This document shows, in pieces, positions 53,847 to 63,271 of a DNA stretch of 64,000 nt (the first letter of the stretch is position 1; each line of letters begins with the position of its first letter). Under the pieces are notes generated by a model. It made no database searches. It was not told the DNA's origin and saw only the letters and a list, made by a program, of their open reading frames with translations. Source of the DNA: Polyangium jinanense (lineage in GTDB: Bacteria > Myxococcota > Polyangia > Polyangiales > Polyangiaceae). Location: assembly GCF_028435365.1 (NCBI RefSeq), contig NZ_JAGTJJ010000002.1:868001-932000 (forward strand). Reading direction: 5' to 3'. Position numbers and translations under genes: made by a program.

Positions 53847-56021
53847 ATGCCTCAGCTCTTCCAGAAACCCGAGTTTCAGTTATTCGCCTTGGGGACGGTC
53901 GGCTTCCTGGTCCTCCTGGTCGCCTTCTTCGTCACCCTGGCGAAGTTTTATCGACGCTGCGGCGCGGACGAGGCCCTCGTCCGCACCGGCGCCGGCGGCA
54001 ACAAGGTCGTGATCGGCGGCGGTATCACCGTCTATCCGATCCTCCACCAGCTCCTGCGCGTCTCGCTGCACTCGATCAAGCTCTCCGTCGAGCGCTCCGG
54101 CAAGAACGCCCTCGTCACGAAGGACAAGATCAAGGCCAACGTCACGACCGAGCTCTACATCAAGGTCGAGCCCATCGCCGAGGACGTCCTCGCCGCCGCG
54201 CGTTCGTTCGGCGAGCGAAACTTTGACGAGCAGGCCATCGGTGACCTCATCGAGGGCAAACTCACCGACGCCCTCCGGTCCGTCTCGGCAAACCAGACCT
54301 TCATGGAGCTGCACGGCCAGCGAAAGCAGTTCGCCGAGCACATCCAGAGCACGCTCTCCGACGAGCTCAAGAAAAACGGCCTCACGCTGGAGAACGTCTC
54401 GATCACCGCGCTCGCGATGGTCCCCGTGAAGGAGCTCGATCCGCAGGACGTCTTCGACGCCGAGGGCCTGCGCGCCATCACCGACAGCGTCCAGTCGAAC
54501 GCCGAGCAGACCACCAAGATCCAGCGCGAAAAAGAGCTCGCCATCCAGCTCACGAACGCCGAGGCGAAAAAACGCGCCCTCACGATCGAGCAGGATCAGA
54601 AGCAGGCCGAGGCCGACCAGGCCCGCCGCGTCGCCGAATACGCCGCCACGCAGAAGGCCGAGACCGCGAAGGCCGTCTACGTCCAGGAGCAGGCGCAGGA
54701 GCTCGCCGCGCTCGAAAAACGCAAGGCCACCGAGACCGCGCGTATCCAGCAGGAGCAAGCGATCGCCGTCGCCGAGGCCGCGCGCCAGCGGGGCCAGCGT
54801 GAAGCGCAGATCGCCGCCGAGAAGGCGCAGCAGGCCGCCGAGATTGCCAAGCAGCGCGAGATCGAGGCCTCGATGATCGAGAAAGAGAAGGTCGTCCAGG
54901 CCGCCGAGGTCGATCGGCAAAAAGCCCTGGAAACCGCCTCGATCGACAAACAGAAGGCCGTCGAGAGCGCCGAGATCGTCAAGCAGCAGGCCGTCGAGAC
55001 CGCGCGCATCGCCAAGCAAATCGCGGTCACGCAGAGCGAAGAGCAAGCCGCGCGCGCCGCTGCTCTGAAGGCCCAGGCCGAGGCCGAGCAACAGCAAGCG
55101 ATGCAGGGGATCATCACGGTCGAGGAGACCGCGAAGGCGAACCGCGAAAAGGCGATCGCCGTCATCAAGAGCGAGGAGGACGCGCAACGCTCGCGCATCG
55201 CCGCCGAGCGCGAGGCCTTCAAGCTCAAGCTCGAAGCCGAGACGCAGGCCGCCGCGCTCAAGGCGCACGCCGAAGGCGAAGCCGCGGCCAAGCGCGCCGC
55301 CGCCGAGGGCGAGATCGCCCGCGCGCAGGGCCTCGCGCAGGCGCGCGAGCTCGATGCGCAGGCGAACGCGAACGTCATGCGCAAGGGCGCCGAGGCCGAC
55401 GCCGATCGCGTCCGCATCTCGGCCGAGGCCAAGGCCCAGGCCGCCTCGCAGGAAGCGCAGGCCTTGATCGCCCTCGCCGAGGCCACGCGCAAGAAGGGCG
55501 AGGCCGAAGCCGAAGCCAAGCGCAGGCTCGTCGAGGCCGAGAACGCTGTCGCCACGAAGTTCCTCCTCCGCGACGTCGCCGTGAAGGCGCTCGACGTCCT
55601 GCCCGCCGTCACCCGCGAGCTCATGACCCCGGCCCGCGCCATCAGCGAGATCAAGGTCCTGCAGCTCCAGGGCACGAGCGGCTCTGCCGCGACAAACGGC
55701 GAGGGCGCCCCGAGCGCGCCCTTCGGCAACGTCGCTTCGCCGGTCCTCAAGACCATCCTCGAAGCGGGCGCCGCCTACCCGCTCCTCCGCGAGATGCTCG
55801 CATTCTCGCAGGTCGACGAGCGAGGCCTCGCGGACAAGGCCCGCGCCTTCCTCGGCACGCTCCCGGCCGAGCTCCGCGCTGTGATCGACAAGGACCCCGA
55901 GCTCGCGAAGAAACTCGACGACCTCGGCGTCGGCCGCGCCGCGCCCTCCGGCGCTGGCATTCAGGTCCACGAGATCGACCCTCCGACGATCCCGCCCGCG
56001 GCCCCGCTCCCTGGGGAATGA
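53847..56021 (+). CDS. Flotillin (YqiK-type SPFH protein)
   Basis: A 724-aa membrane scaffold protein. ATG 53847 is followed by one N-terminal helix (LFALGTVGFLVLLVAFFVTL), the SPFH domain (about 35-210: FYRRCGADEALVRTGAG, KVVIGGGITVYPILH, RSFGERNFDEQAIGDLIEG, ENVSITALAMVPVKELDPQD) and a very long coiled coil rich in Glu, Ala, Lys and Gln (about 230-590). A C-terminal flotillin end follows. It forms detergent-resistant membrane rafts. The gene starts 100 bp after yqiJ; the channel-like gene follows after 4 bp. Confidence 0.94.
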   Translation: MPQLFQKPEFQLFALGTVGFLVLLVAFFVTLAKFYRRCGADEALVRTGAGGNKVVIGGGITVYPILHQLLRVSLHSIKLSVERSGKNALVTKDKIKANVTTELYIKVEPIAEDVLAAARSFGERNFDEQAIGDLIEGKLTDALRSVSANQTFMELHGQRKQFAEHIQSTLSDELKKNGLTLENVSITALAMVPVKELDPQDVFDAEGLRAITDSVQSNAEQTTKIQREKELAIQLTNAEAKKRALTIEQDQKQAEADQARRVAEYAATQKAETAKAVYVQEQAQELAALEKRKATETARIQQEQAIAVAEAARQRGQREAQIAAEKAQQAAEIAKQREIEASMIEKEKVVQAAEVDRQKALETASIDKQKAVESAEIVKQQAVETARIAKQIAVTQSEEQAARAAALKAQAEAEQQQAMQGIITVEETAKANREKAIAVIKSEEDAQRSRIAAEREAFKLKLEAETQAAALKAHAEGEAAAKRAAAEGEIARAQGLAQARELDAQANANVMRKGAEADADRVRISAEAKAQAASQEAQALIALAEATRKKGEAEAEAKRRLVEAENAVATKFLLRDVAVKALDVLPAVTRELMTPARAISEIKVLQLQGTSGSAATNGEGAPSAPFGNVASPVLKTILEAGAAYPLLREMLAFSQVDERGLADKARAFLGTLPAELRAVIDKDPELAKKLDDLGVGRAAPSGAGIQVHEIDPPTIPPAAPLPGE

Positions 56022-56025
56022 TTCG

Positions 56026-56580
56026 ATGACCACGCCTCGCCGAGACCCCGATGAAGCCGCGCTCACGGCTCTTGCGCAGATCGCGCGTGGCCTCGTCTCG
56101 ACCCCGGGCGCGCAGGGCGGCGCGCTCGGGTATGGCACGTGGAAGCAGGGTTTTCGCGAGCTCGTCCAGCGGGATCCGCTGGACACGCTCCTCGTCTCCG
56201 TGCTTGGCGGCGCCTACCTCTTTTGGCTGGCCGAGAAGGACAAGAATCCGCGGTGCCGCACGTTCTGGGACGCCGCGGTGTTCGTCTCGACCTGCCTTTC
56301 GGTGGGATACGACAACAAGTTCGCGGCGACCGAATCCGGCAAGGCCCTCGCCACCTTCCTCATGACGTTTGGCCCGAGTGTCGCGGCGAACGCGTTCGCC
56401 CCGCCTGTCCCGGCGCAGCACAATTCTGGCGCGCCGCCTTCCAATGGGGCTGAAGCGCACGTGTCCGCCGCTACAGCGGAGTCACTCGCCCTCCAGAAAG
56501 CCATTCTCGCGCGCCTCGACGCGATCCTCGCCGAGCTCCAGGGCTCCCGTCCGTCACCCGATCGGAACGTGCGGGGCTGA
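56026..56580 (+). CDS. Two-helix ion-channel-like membrane protein
   Basis: A 184-aa protein. A first helix (DTLLVSVLGGAYLFWLA) and a second (ALATFLMTFGPSVAANAF) flank FWDAAVFVSTCLSVGYDNK, the position and look of a K+ channel pore loop, where T-V-G-Y-G-D becomes S-V-G-Y-D-N. That suits the 2-TM ion-channel family, with an altered filter. The N-terminal 50 residues are soluble; the C-terminus ends in a short coiled coil (LALQKAILARLDAILAEL). It lies 4 bp after the flotillin gene and is probably cotranscribed. Channel activity is unproven. Confidence 0.8.
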   Translation: MTTPRRDPDEAALTALAQIARGLVSTPGAQGGALGYGTWKQGFRELVQRDPLDTLLVSVLGGAYLFWLAEKDKNPRCRTFWDAAVFVSTCLSVGYDNKFAATESGKALATFLMTFGPSVAANAFAPPVPAQHNSGAPPSNGAEAHVSAATAESLALQKAILARLDAILAELQGSRPSPDRNVRG

Positions 56581-56605
56581 CAGGATTTCCGCTTTTGGCT
56601 ATCAT
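56577..56605 (+). promoter_or_regulatory. Sigma-70-type promoter of the FAD oxidoreductase gene
   Basis: CTGACA (56577-56582) and TATCAT (56600-56605) are spaced exactly 17 bp, each with five of six consensus bases. The -35 overlaps the stop codon of the channel-like gene. An SD GAGGAGG lies before the ATG at 56631. Confidence 0.55.
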
Positions 56606-56630
56606 GTGGCCTTCGTCGAGGAGGACCGCC

Positions 56631-58037
56631 ATGAGTCTTGCTGCAGCGCACGGAACCGGCCGTCATGCCATTGTCATTGGTGGTGGTATCGCTGGCCTCT
56701 CCACCGCGCGTGTGCTCACCGAGCATTTCGACCGTATCACCGTGCTCGAGCGCGACAAACCGCCGGGCGGCGCCGAGCACCGGGCCGGGGTCCCGCAGGC
56801 TCGGCACGTCCACATCCTGCTCGCGGGCGGTGAGCAGGCGCTGGAGGGGCTCTTCCCGGGCCTCCGCGAGGAGCTCACCGCGGCCGGGGCGCCGTGGGGC
56901 GACTATGCCGGCACAGCGCTCATCAATTTTCCCATCTTCCGCCTGCCGCACTCGACGAGCGGCGTCGAGGTCAGCTTCGCGAGCCGTCCGTTCCGGGAGT
57001 ACACGATGCGGTGTCGGCTCGAGCGTGGCGGCCGGGTCGAGTTTCGTAATGGCGTCCAGGTGAAGGGCCTCGTCGCCGAGGGCCACGGGGTCTCGGGCGT
57101 GAAGGTTCGCGACAGCCGCGGGGAGGACGTCCTGCGGGCCGACTTCGTGGTCGCGGCGTGCGGCCGCGAGGGCCGGGTGGACGAGTGGCTCGCGGAGCTC
57201 GGCTATCCGACGCCGCGCGAGGAGACGGTCGACGCGGCCCTGTCTTATGCGACCCGCTGGTATCGTGGTCCTCGCAGCCTCTCGCGGTACAATCTCGTGG
57301 TGGACCTCCCGACCCCCCCGGATCTGCCGCGGGGCGGAGGCTACATGTCGTGCGAGGACGGCAAGTGGTTCGTCACGCTGATGGGCATCGCGGGCGAACG
57401 CGCGCCGCTCGACGAAGAGGGATTCCACGCCTGGATCCGCAACCTGCGATTCCCCGAGGTCTGGGATCTCGTGCAGAAAGCCGAGCCGGCCTCGCCAATC
57501 TACGGCTCGGCGAAGGGGGAGAACCGCCACCGCCATTTCGAGGAGCTGAAGCGTTTCCCGGACCGCTTCGTGGCGCTCGGCGACGTGGTCGCCTCGTTCA
57601 ACCCGATGTACGGCCAGGGCATGTCGATGGCGGTGCTCGGCGCGCTGGAGCTCGGCGCCTGCCTTTCGGAGCAACGCGAGCGCATCGGCGGCCCGAGCCT
57701 CGCGGGTTTGTCGCGCCGATTCCAGCGACGCCTCGAGCGGGTCGTGCGCTCGGTGTGGGGAATGGCGATCTCCGAGGATTTCCGCTGGTCGGCGACGCGG
57801 GGCGAGCGCCCCGGGGGGCTCAGCCGGGTGGTGGGGAAGTACATGGACGAGCTCATGAATACCATCCCGGATGACGAACTGGTGTTCCAGAGGTTCGTCC
57901 GGGTGCAGCACTTGCTTGATCCGGTATCGTCGCTGCTCGCGCCGGACGTGGCGCGACGGGTGATCGAGCGGGCGACGCGGCCCGTGCGGACTTCCGTGCG
58001 CGAGGTGGTGGGGGGGCTCGTGGGAGGGGCGGGGTAG
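56631..58037 (+). CDS. FAD-dependent monooxygenase-like oxidoreductase
   Basis: A 468-aa flavoprotein starting at ATG 56631 with SD GAGGAGG. The FAD motif AIVIGGGIAGLSTARVL and the Glu in VLERD are at the N-terminus; the second FAD motif is RFVALGDVVASFNPMYGQGM, typical of aromatic hydroxylase/squalene-epoxidase-like enzymes. The middle (VPQARHVHILLAGGEQAL) resembles the epoxidase LasC/geranylgeranyl-reductase-like group. It stands alone with its own promoter. The substrate is unknown; a polyprenyl or polyketide product is possible. Confidence 0.9.
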   Translation: MSLAAAHGTGRHAIVIGGGIAGLSTARVLTEHFDRITVLERDKPPGGAEHRAGVPQARHVHILLAGGEQALEGLFPGLREELTAAGAPWGDYAGTALINFPIFRLPHSTSGVEVSFASRPFREYTMRCRLERGGRVEFRNGVQVKGLVAEGHGVSGVKVRDSRGEDVLRADFVVAACGREGRVDEWLAELGYPTPREETVDAALSYATRWYRGPRSLSRYNLVVDLPTPPDLPRGGGYMSCEDGKWFVTLMGIAGERAPLDEEGFHAWIRNLRFPEVWDLVQKAEPASPIYGSAKGENRHRHFEELKRFPDRFVALGDVVASFNPMYGQGMSMAVLGALELGACLSEQRERIGGPSLAGLSRRFQRRLERVVRSVWGMAISEDFRWSATRGERPGGLSRVVGKYMDELMNTIPDDELVFQRFVRVQHLLDPVSSLLAPDVARRVIERATRPVRTSVREVVGGLVGGAG

Positions 58038-58058
58038 GGCAGGCTGCCTGCCCCTGAA

Positions 58059-59408
58059 TCAGCCTTTCCGCACCAAAAACCCCGCCACGAAATACCCATC
58101 CGTCCCCTGCACGTGCGGCAGGAGCCGGAAGCTCGTTGCCCCCTCGCCCAGAATCTCCCGCGGAAGCTCCGCCTCGATCGGCAGTTTTTCCAGCCGAACC
58201 GCCATCCCCGGCGTTTCCCCGACGAGCCGCTCGACCACCTCTTCGGCCTCCTCCCGCAGCACGCTGCACACCGCGAAGACCAGCCGCCCCCCGTCCTTCA
58301 CCCGCGTCGCCGCGTTCCGCACGATCGCAGTCTGCAGCTCCGACAAACGTTTCACGTCCTCCGCCGTCCGCCGAAGCGCAATCTCTGGCCGCCTCCGCAG
58401 CGTCCCCACGCCCGAACACGGCGCGTCCACCAGCACCCGATCGTAATCCTCCGGCACCTCCGCGAACGCCCCTGTCCGCGCCGCCCAGTCGACCGCGTAC
58501 GCCGCCCGCGCCCCTCGCCCCGCCGGACCCTCCTTCAATCGCTCGAGCTTCGCGGCGTACAGATCCGCCGCGTCCACCGCGCCCTCGGGGCCCACCTCGT
58601 CCGCGAGCAGCCACGTCTTGTTTCCGCGCCCCGCGCAGGCGTCGAGCACCCGCTCGCCTCGCCGCGCCCCGAGCGCGAGCGCCACCACCTGCGCCCCTTC
58701 TTCCTGCACGATCCACGCGGTTCCCGCGCCCGGCAATCGCCGCACGTCCCCGGCGCCGCGCACCAGGATCGCTCGCGGCGAGGCGTGTCCTTCCTCGAAT
58801 GTGCCGTCCGGACAAACCTCACGCAATCGCGCGACCCACGCCGCCCGATCCTCCGACAGCGCGAGCGACAAACCCAGCGGCGGCGGCACCGGGCCTGCGG
58901 CGAGATAGGCCTCCGCCGCGCTCCGCCCGAGCGACCGACGCAGCGATCCTCGGAGCCATCCGGGTGCCGACGCGCTCGCCGCCTCGATCAGCAAGGGCCG
59001 CCCCTTCGCCTCGACCTCCGCCGACAGCTTCCGCAAAATCGCATTCGCGAACGACCCCGTCCGCACGTCCCCTTCCGCGCGGATCGCCCCCACCGCCTCG
59101 TTCACCGCGGCGAACGCCGGCACCCGATCCAGAAAGCAGATCGTATACGCCGCCATGAGCACGTGCGCCCGCGCGATGGGCGACGGCAGGTCGAGCTTGC
59201 CTTTGGGCGTCAAGGCCGAAAGCCTCGCGACGAGCGCCGCTTCCGTACGCAAAACCCCGTACACGAGTTCGGTTGCGAGCCCCGCGTCGCGCGGATCCAT
59301 TTCGGAATGCCGCCCGAGCTCGGCGTCGAGCGCCGCGGCTGCGAACGCCTCCGTGCTCCACACCCGCGCGAGCACGCGGGCCGCGATGATCCTCGCTTCG
59401 CTAATCAA
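58059..59408 (-). CDS. rsmB: 16S rRNA m5C967 methyltransferase RsmB family protein
   Basis: A 449-aa SAM-dependent RNA methyltransferase. An N-terminal NusB-like helical domain (ARVLARVWSTEAFAAAALD) is followed by the Rossmann methyltransferase with motif I VLDACAGRGNKTWLLA, motif IV DAPCSGVGTLRRRPEI and a second Cys in VFAVCSVL. The typical end YFVAGFLVRKG is present. The length is normal. The ATG lies inside the 3' end of rseP (8-bp overlap), so both are on one transcript. Confidence 0.93.
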   Translation of the reverse strand: MISEARIIAARVLARVWSTEAFAAAALDAELGRHSEMDPRDAGLATELVYGVLRTEAALVARLSALTPKGKLDLPSPIARAHVLMAAYTICFLDRVPAFAAVNEAVGAIRAEGDVRTGSFANAILRKLSAEVEAKGRPLLIEAASASAPGWLRGSLRRSLGRSAAEAYLAAGPVPPPLGLSLALSEDRAAWVARLREVCPDGTFEEGHASPRAILVRGAGDVRRLPGAGTAWIVQEEGAQVVALALGARRGERVLDACAGRGNKTWLLADEVGPEGAVDAADLYAAKLERLKEGPAGRGARAAYAVDWAARTGAFAEVPEDYDRVLVDAPCSGVGTLRRRPEIALRRTAEDVKRLSELQTAIVRNAATRVKDGGRLVFAVCSVLREEAEEVVERLVGETPGMAVRLEKLPIEAELPREILGEGATSFRLLPHVQGTDGYFVAGFLVRKG

Positions 59409-61074
59409 CGAGCTCCCTCAACTGCCCTTGGATCACGTCCCACCGCCGCTCCACGTCATTCTTGAACGCCACCCCCATCAATGCAAAGAGCACGAGCAGG
59501 CCCACGAGGCTCGCGATCTCCCGCACCCGGAGCGGCAGAGGCCGCCGTGACACCGCCTCGAACAGGAAAAACAGGAGATGACCGCCGTCGAGCACCGGGA
59601 TCGGCAAGAGATTCACGAGCCCGAGGTTGATGGAAATCACGGCCATCGCCCACACGAAATAGGAGACGCCCTTCGAGCCCTCCTCGCCGACCACGTCGTA
59701 CACCGTGATCGGCCCGCCCAGCGTCGAGATGCTCACCTTGCCTTCGGCGATCCGCACGATTCCCACCACGATGAACCGGATCACGTCGTACGTCTCGTCG
59801 AGCGCGCTCCGGAGCGCGAAAGGCAAGAGCGACGCGTGTTCCACGTACGCCTCCGGCACCACTGGCGACCAGTTCGACGCCCGCACGAAATACCGCGGCC
59901 GGTGCTGCCCGTATTCGTCGATCCAGTCCTCGCGCCGCAGAAGAATCGTCCCGCTCTTCTTCACGCCGCCGCGGAGCCACGTCACCGTGTGCGGACGATC
60001 CGGCGAAGCGAGCAGCCGTTCGAGGAACGTCGCCCAGGCCGTCACCGTGGTTTGGTCCACCTCCACGATACGATCCCCGGGCCGCATGTCGGCGTTCCAT
60101 TCCGCCGAACCCTCGGCCACGTCGAATACGTAAAGGTCCGCCGATTCGAGCCCCGTGCGCTCCTCCAGATCGCCGTGCCCGCTCGCTTCCGGCGTCAGCG
60201 CCGCCACGCCCGACTCGTACACGGCCATGTCCGCGAGCCCGCCGAACGCGCGCGGCACCTTCACCGGCCGCAAATACGTCACCGGCACCGTCTCGCCGTG
60301 ATTCTCGGACAGCGCCGTTTCGAGATCCGCGAATGTCTTCACCGGCCGGCCTCGCACCTCGGTCACGAGGTCGAACGTCCGGAGCCCTGCGCGATACGCC
60401 GGCGAATCCGGCCGCGAGATGCCCACGACGGCCGCGGGCCGGCTCGGCTTGATGCCGATTTCGCCGACCTTCTCCACGATGTCGAGCGGTTTCCGGACGA
60501 CCTTCTCCTCCGGCACCACCACGACCTCGACGTGCTCGTTGTTGCGGAACACCTTGAGCCGCAGCTCTTTGCCGGGGCTCTCGCCGATGATCCGCGCGAG
60601 CTCGGCGAACGTCGAGATTCGCTCGCCGTCCACCTCGAGCACCCGATCGCCCGGCACGAGTTTTCCCTCCGCCGGGTGTCCGGGCAAAACGAAGCCGACC
60701 GTGGGGGGTGAGAATCGTGTCTCCCCGACGAAAACGGAGAAATACAGGAGGACCGGGAACAGGATGTTCATCGCCGGGCCCGCGATGACGATGATCACCC
60801 TTTTCCAGAGCGCCTGCGCCTCGAACGTACGCTTGCGATCCTCGGGCAGCACCGGCTCCTGCCGGTTCTCCTCGAGCATCTTCACGAAGCCGCCGAGGGG
60901 CAAGAGCCCCACGCAATACTCCGTCTCTCGTCCTCGAAACCGGAGCACCTTCGGCCCGAAACCCATCGAGAACGTGAGCACCTTCACGCCGAAGATCTTC
61001 GCCCACACGAAGTGGCCGAGCTCGTGCACGAAGATGAGCACGGAGCAGAGAAGCGCGAAGTAGAGCAGATCCAC
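59401..61074 (-). CDS. rseP: RIP zinc metalloprotease RseP (site-2 protease)
   Basis: A 557-aa intramembrane protease. The zinc site is HELGHF in the first helix, with the third ligand in NLLPIPVLDGGHLLFF. Two PDZ domains lie between (VLPGHPAEGKLVPGDRVLEV; GISRPDSPAYRAGLRTFDLV) plus a degenerate third-like part. The protein is about 100 residues longer than the E. coli enzyme owing to the extra periplasmic segment near residues 270-340. It would cleave anti-sigma factors in the membrane. It overlaps rsmB by 8 bp. Confidence 0.95.
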   Translation of the reverse strand: MDLLYFALLCSVLIFVHELGHFVWAKIFGVKVLTFSMGFGPKVLRFRGRETEYCVGLLPLGGFVKMLEENRQEPVLPEDRKRTFEAQALWKRVIIVIAGPAMNILFPVLLYFSVFVGETRFSPPTVGFVLPGHPAEGKLVPGDRVLEVDGERISTFAELARIIGESPGKELRLKVFRNNEHVEVVVVPEEKVVRKPLDIVEKVGEIGIKPSRPAAVVGISRPDSPAYRAGLRTFDLVTEVRGRPVKTFADLETALSENHGETVPVTYLRPVKVPRAFGGLADMAVYESGVAALTPEASGHGDLEERTGLESADLYVFDVAEGSAEWNADMRPGDRIVEVDQTTVTAWATFLERLLASPDRPHTVTWLRGGVKKSGTILLRREDWIDEYGQHRPRYFVRASNWSPVVPEAYVEHASLLPFALRSALDETYDVIRFIVVGIVRIAEGKVSISTLGGPITVYDVVGEEGSKGVSYFVWAMAVISINLGLVNLLPIPVLDGGHLLFFLFEAVSRRPLPLRVREIASLVGLLVLFALMGVAFKNDVERRWDVIQGQLRELVD

Positions 61075-61223
61075 GGCTGGCGTATCTCTACGCGAGATCC
61101 CGCCGGGGCGCCAAGGACAAAACCGCGCCCAGGACGCTCTTTCCGCTCACAAGGGGCCCCTATTTGCCCGGCCCGCACCGCCGTGCAATCGTTCGCCCCT
61201 GCATTCGGAAGGGGGGATCCGTC

Positions 61224-62537
61224 TTGCGCCTGCTCATCGTCTCGTACGCTTTTCCGCCCGTCGGCGGCGTCGCCGTCCAGCGCGTCACCAAGTTCGCGAA
61301 GTACCTGCCCTCGTGCGGCGTCGAGACCACCGTGCTCACGGCGGAAAACCCGTCCGTCCCCATCCGGGACGAGAGTTTGCTCCGCGACGTCCCGGCCGAA
61401 GTGAAGGTCGTCCGCGCCCGGACCCTCGAACCGAGCTACGAGAAAAAGGCTGCCGTCTGGCGCGGCGCTGCGTCGAAGGGCCGCTTCTCCGGCGCGCGCC
61501 GTGTCCTCGCGCGCCTTGCCTCCGCCGCGCTCGTCCCGGACCCGCAAATCCTGTGGCTCCCCGCCGCCGCGGCCGCGATTCGCCGCCTCTCGGCGAACGT
61601 CGACGTCGTCCTCGTCAGCGGCCCGCCTTTTTCGCCTTTTTTGCTCGGCCCGCTCGCGCGTGTCCCGTTCGTCCTCGACTATCGCGACGAATGGCGCACC
61701 GCGGCCACCTATGAAATGCACGGCGGCCCGCTCCTCGCGCGCGCGATCGACACGATCGAACCCGCGCTCGTCCGGCGCGCCGCGCGAATCCTCACGGCCA
61801 CCGAGGACTTCCGCCACAACCTGCTCGCGCGTTATCGCGACCTCGACCCGCGCCGCGTCATCACGCTGACGAACGGCTACGATCCAGACGACTTCGCGCA
61901 CATCCTCGACGCGCCTCCGCCCCGGACCTACGCGCCCGGCCGCAAGCTCGTCGCGACCTATGCCGGCACGACCTTCTGGCATACCTCGCCGCGTGGCCTC
62001 TTCGCGGGCTTGCGCCTCCTCGCGGAGCGCGCGCCTGCCCTTGCGAACCTCTTCGACATTCGTTTCATCGGCCGCGTCGTCGATACCGAGCGCGCCGTCT
62101 TCGAGGAAAACCCGCTCCCGATGGTCCGGCATCTCGGTTTTCGCCCGCACGACGAGGCGCTCTCGCTCCTCGCGGAGAGCCACCTCGCGCTCGTCATCGT
62201 CGACGACATCCCGGGCAATGCGGCCATTTATCCGGGGAAAATCTTCGACATCATGGCGGTCGGCCGGCCTTGCCTCGCGCTCGCGCCCGAGGGCGCGCTC
62301 TCGCGCCTCGTCGAGCGACATCGGCTCGGCCTCGTCGTGCACCCGCGCGAGCCCGCCGCCATTGCCGCGGCGCTCGAGCGGATTGCGCTCTCATTTCAGC
62401 GCGGCGAGCCGCTCCTTCCTTCCCATCCTGTCGGCCTCGAACCTTTCCACCGCCGCGCCATCGCTGGCCGCCTCGCCGAGGTGCTCCGCGACATCGTCGT
62501 TCCGCAGGGACAAACGAGCGCGTCCTCGGCCGCCTAA
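61224..62537 (+). CDS. GT-B type glycosyltransferase
   Basis: A 437-aa glycosyltransferase from TTG 61224, chosen since GGAAGGGGGGA precedes it and the N-terminal strand LRLLIVSYAFPPVGGVA follows directly. The GT4-like fold is shown by the N-terminal Gly loop (FPPVGGVAVQRVTKFAKYL), YRDEWR and the C-terminal nucleotide-sugar part (KIFDIMAVGRPCLAL). A basic stretch precedes DPQILWLPAA. The sugar and acceptor are not evident. The gene ends by overlapping the convergent hydrolase gene by 4 bp. Confidence 0.88.
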   Translation: MRLLIVSYAFPPVGGVAVQRVTKFAKYLPSCGVETTVLTAENPSVPIRDESLLRDVPAEVKVVRARTLEPSYEKKAAVWRGAASKGRFSGARRVLARLASAALVPDPQILWLPAAAAAIRRLSANVDVVLVSGPPFSPFLLGPLARVPFVLDYRDEWRTAATYEMHGGPLLARAIDTIEPALVRRAARILTATEDFRHNLLARYRDLDPRRVITLTNGYDPDDFAHILDAPPPRTYAPGRKLVATYAGTTFWHTSPRGLFAGLRLLAERAPALANLFDIRFIGRVVDTERAVFEENPLPMVRHLGFRPHDEALSLLAESHLALVIVDDIPGNAAIYPGKIFDIMAVGRPCLALAPEGALSRLVERHRLGLVVHPREPAAIAAALERIALSFQRGEPLLPSHPVGLEPFHRRAIAGRLAEVLRDIVVPQGQTSASSAA

Positions 62538-63271
62538 CGAGCGGAGGAGGCGATTCGTTCGAGCACCGCAGCCAGTTCCTTCGGGTGGCTGATCATGGGG
62601 AACAAGCCGGCGGCGACCTCGTGAAACTCGAAGCCGTCCGCCCGCGCCTTTTCCACGAAGTGAGCGATCGGATCCGTCTTGAAGAACGCGATCAGATCGT
62701 CTCGCGCCGTGCCGAGCACGTAGGCGCGGGGCATCCGGGGCTCGCCGTGCGCGAGCACGATCGGCTCTTCGAGGCATTTCATCGGATGCGGCGAGAGCCT
62801 CGGCCCCACCCAGGCCCGGTCCGCGGGATCGTAGATGCCCATCGCCTCGAAGGGAAATGGCGGCAAAAGCCGGGGCCCCTCGTTGCCCGACATATCATCG
62901 AGCTTGCCGGCCGTCCCTCCGCCGAATGCGCCCATCGCATTGCGCCCGTTCGTCGGCACGTGCCCGTTCACGTACACGAGCCGCGCAATCCGCTCCGGCA
63001 CACGGTCCGCGACGCCGGTGATGACCATCCCGCCGTAGGTTTGCCCCACGAGGATCACGTCACGGAGGTCCTCGTACACGAGCACGTTCGTGATGTCATC
63101 GATATGCGTCGACAAACCCACGTGCGGGCCGAGCAAATGTGAGCGCTCGCCAATGCCCGTGAGCGTCGGCGTGAAGACCGTGTGCCCTGCGCGTTCGAGC
63201 TCCGAAGCGACGCGCCGAAACCCCCATCCGCCGAGGAAAGGGCCGTGGACCAGGACGAACGTCGCCGTCAT
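62534..63271 (-). CDS. Alpha/beta-hydrolase-fold protein with lost catalytic residues
   Basis: A 245-aa protein of the plant-esterase-like alpha/beta hydrolase group. The start TFVLVHGPFLGGWGFRRVA, PTLTGIGERSHLL and VYEDLRDVILVG match it well. The nucleophile elbow, normally G-H-S-Y-G-G, reads G-Q-T-Y-G-G, and the C-terminal catalytic-His site, normally G-H followed by M or F, reads AGLFPMISHP. Both nucleophile and base are therefore changed. It may be a binding protein rather than an enzyme. The ATG overlaps the stop of the lectin gene (63268-63271). Confidence 0.88.
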   Translation of the reverse strand: MTATFVLVHGPFLGGWGFRRVASELERAGHTVFTPTLTGIGERSHLLGPHVGLSTHIDDITNVLVYEDLRDVILVGQTYGGMVITGVADRVPERIARLVYVNGHVPTNGRNAMGAFGGGTAGKLDDMSGNEGPRLLPPFPFEAMGIYDPADRAWVGPRLSPHPMKCLEEPIVLAHGEPRMPRAYVLGTARDDLIAFFKTDPIAHFVEKARADGFEFHEVAAGLFPMISHPKELAAVLERIASSAR

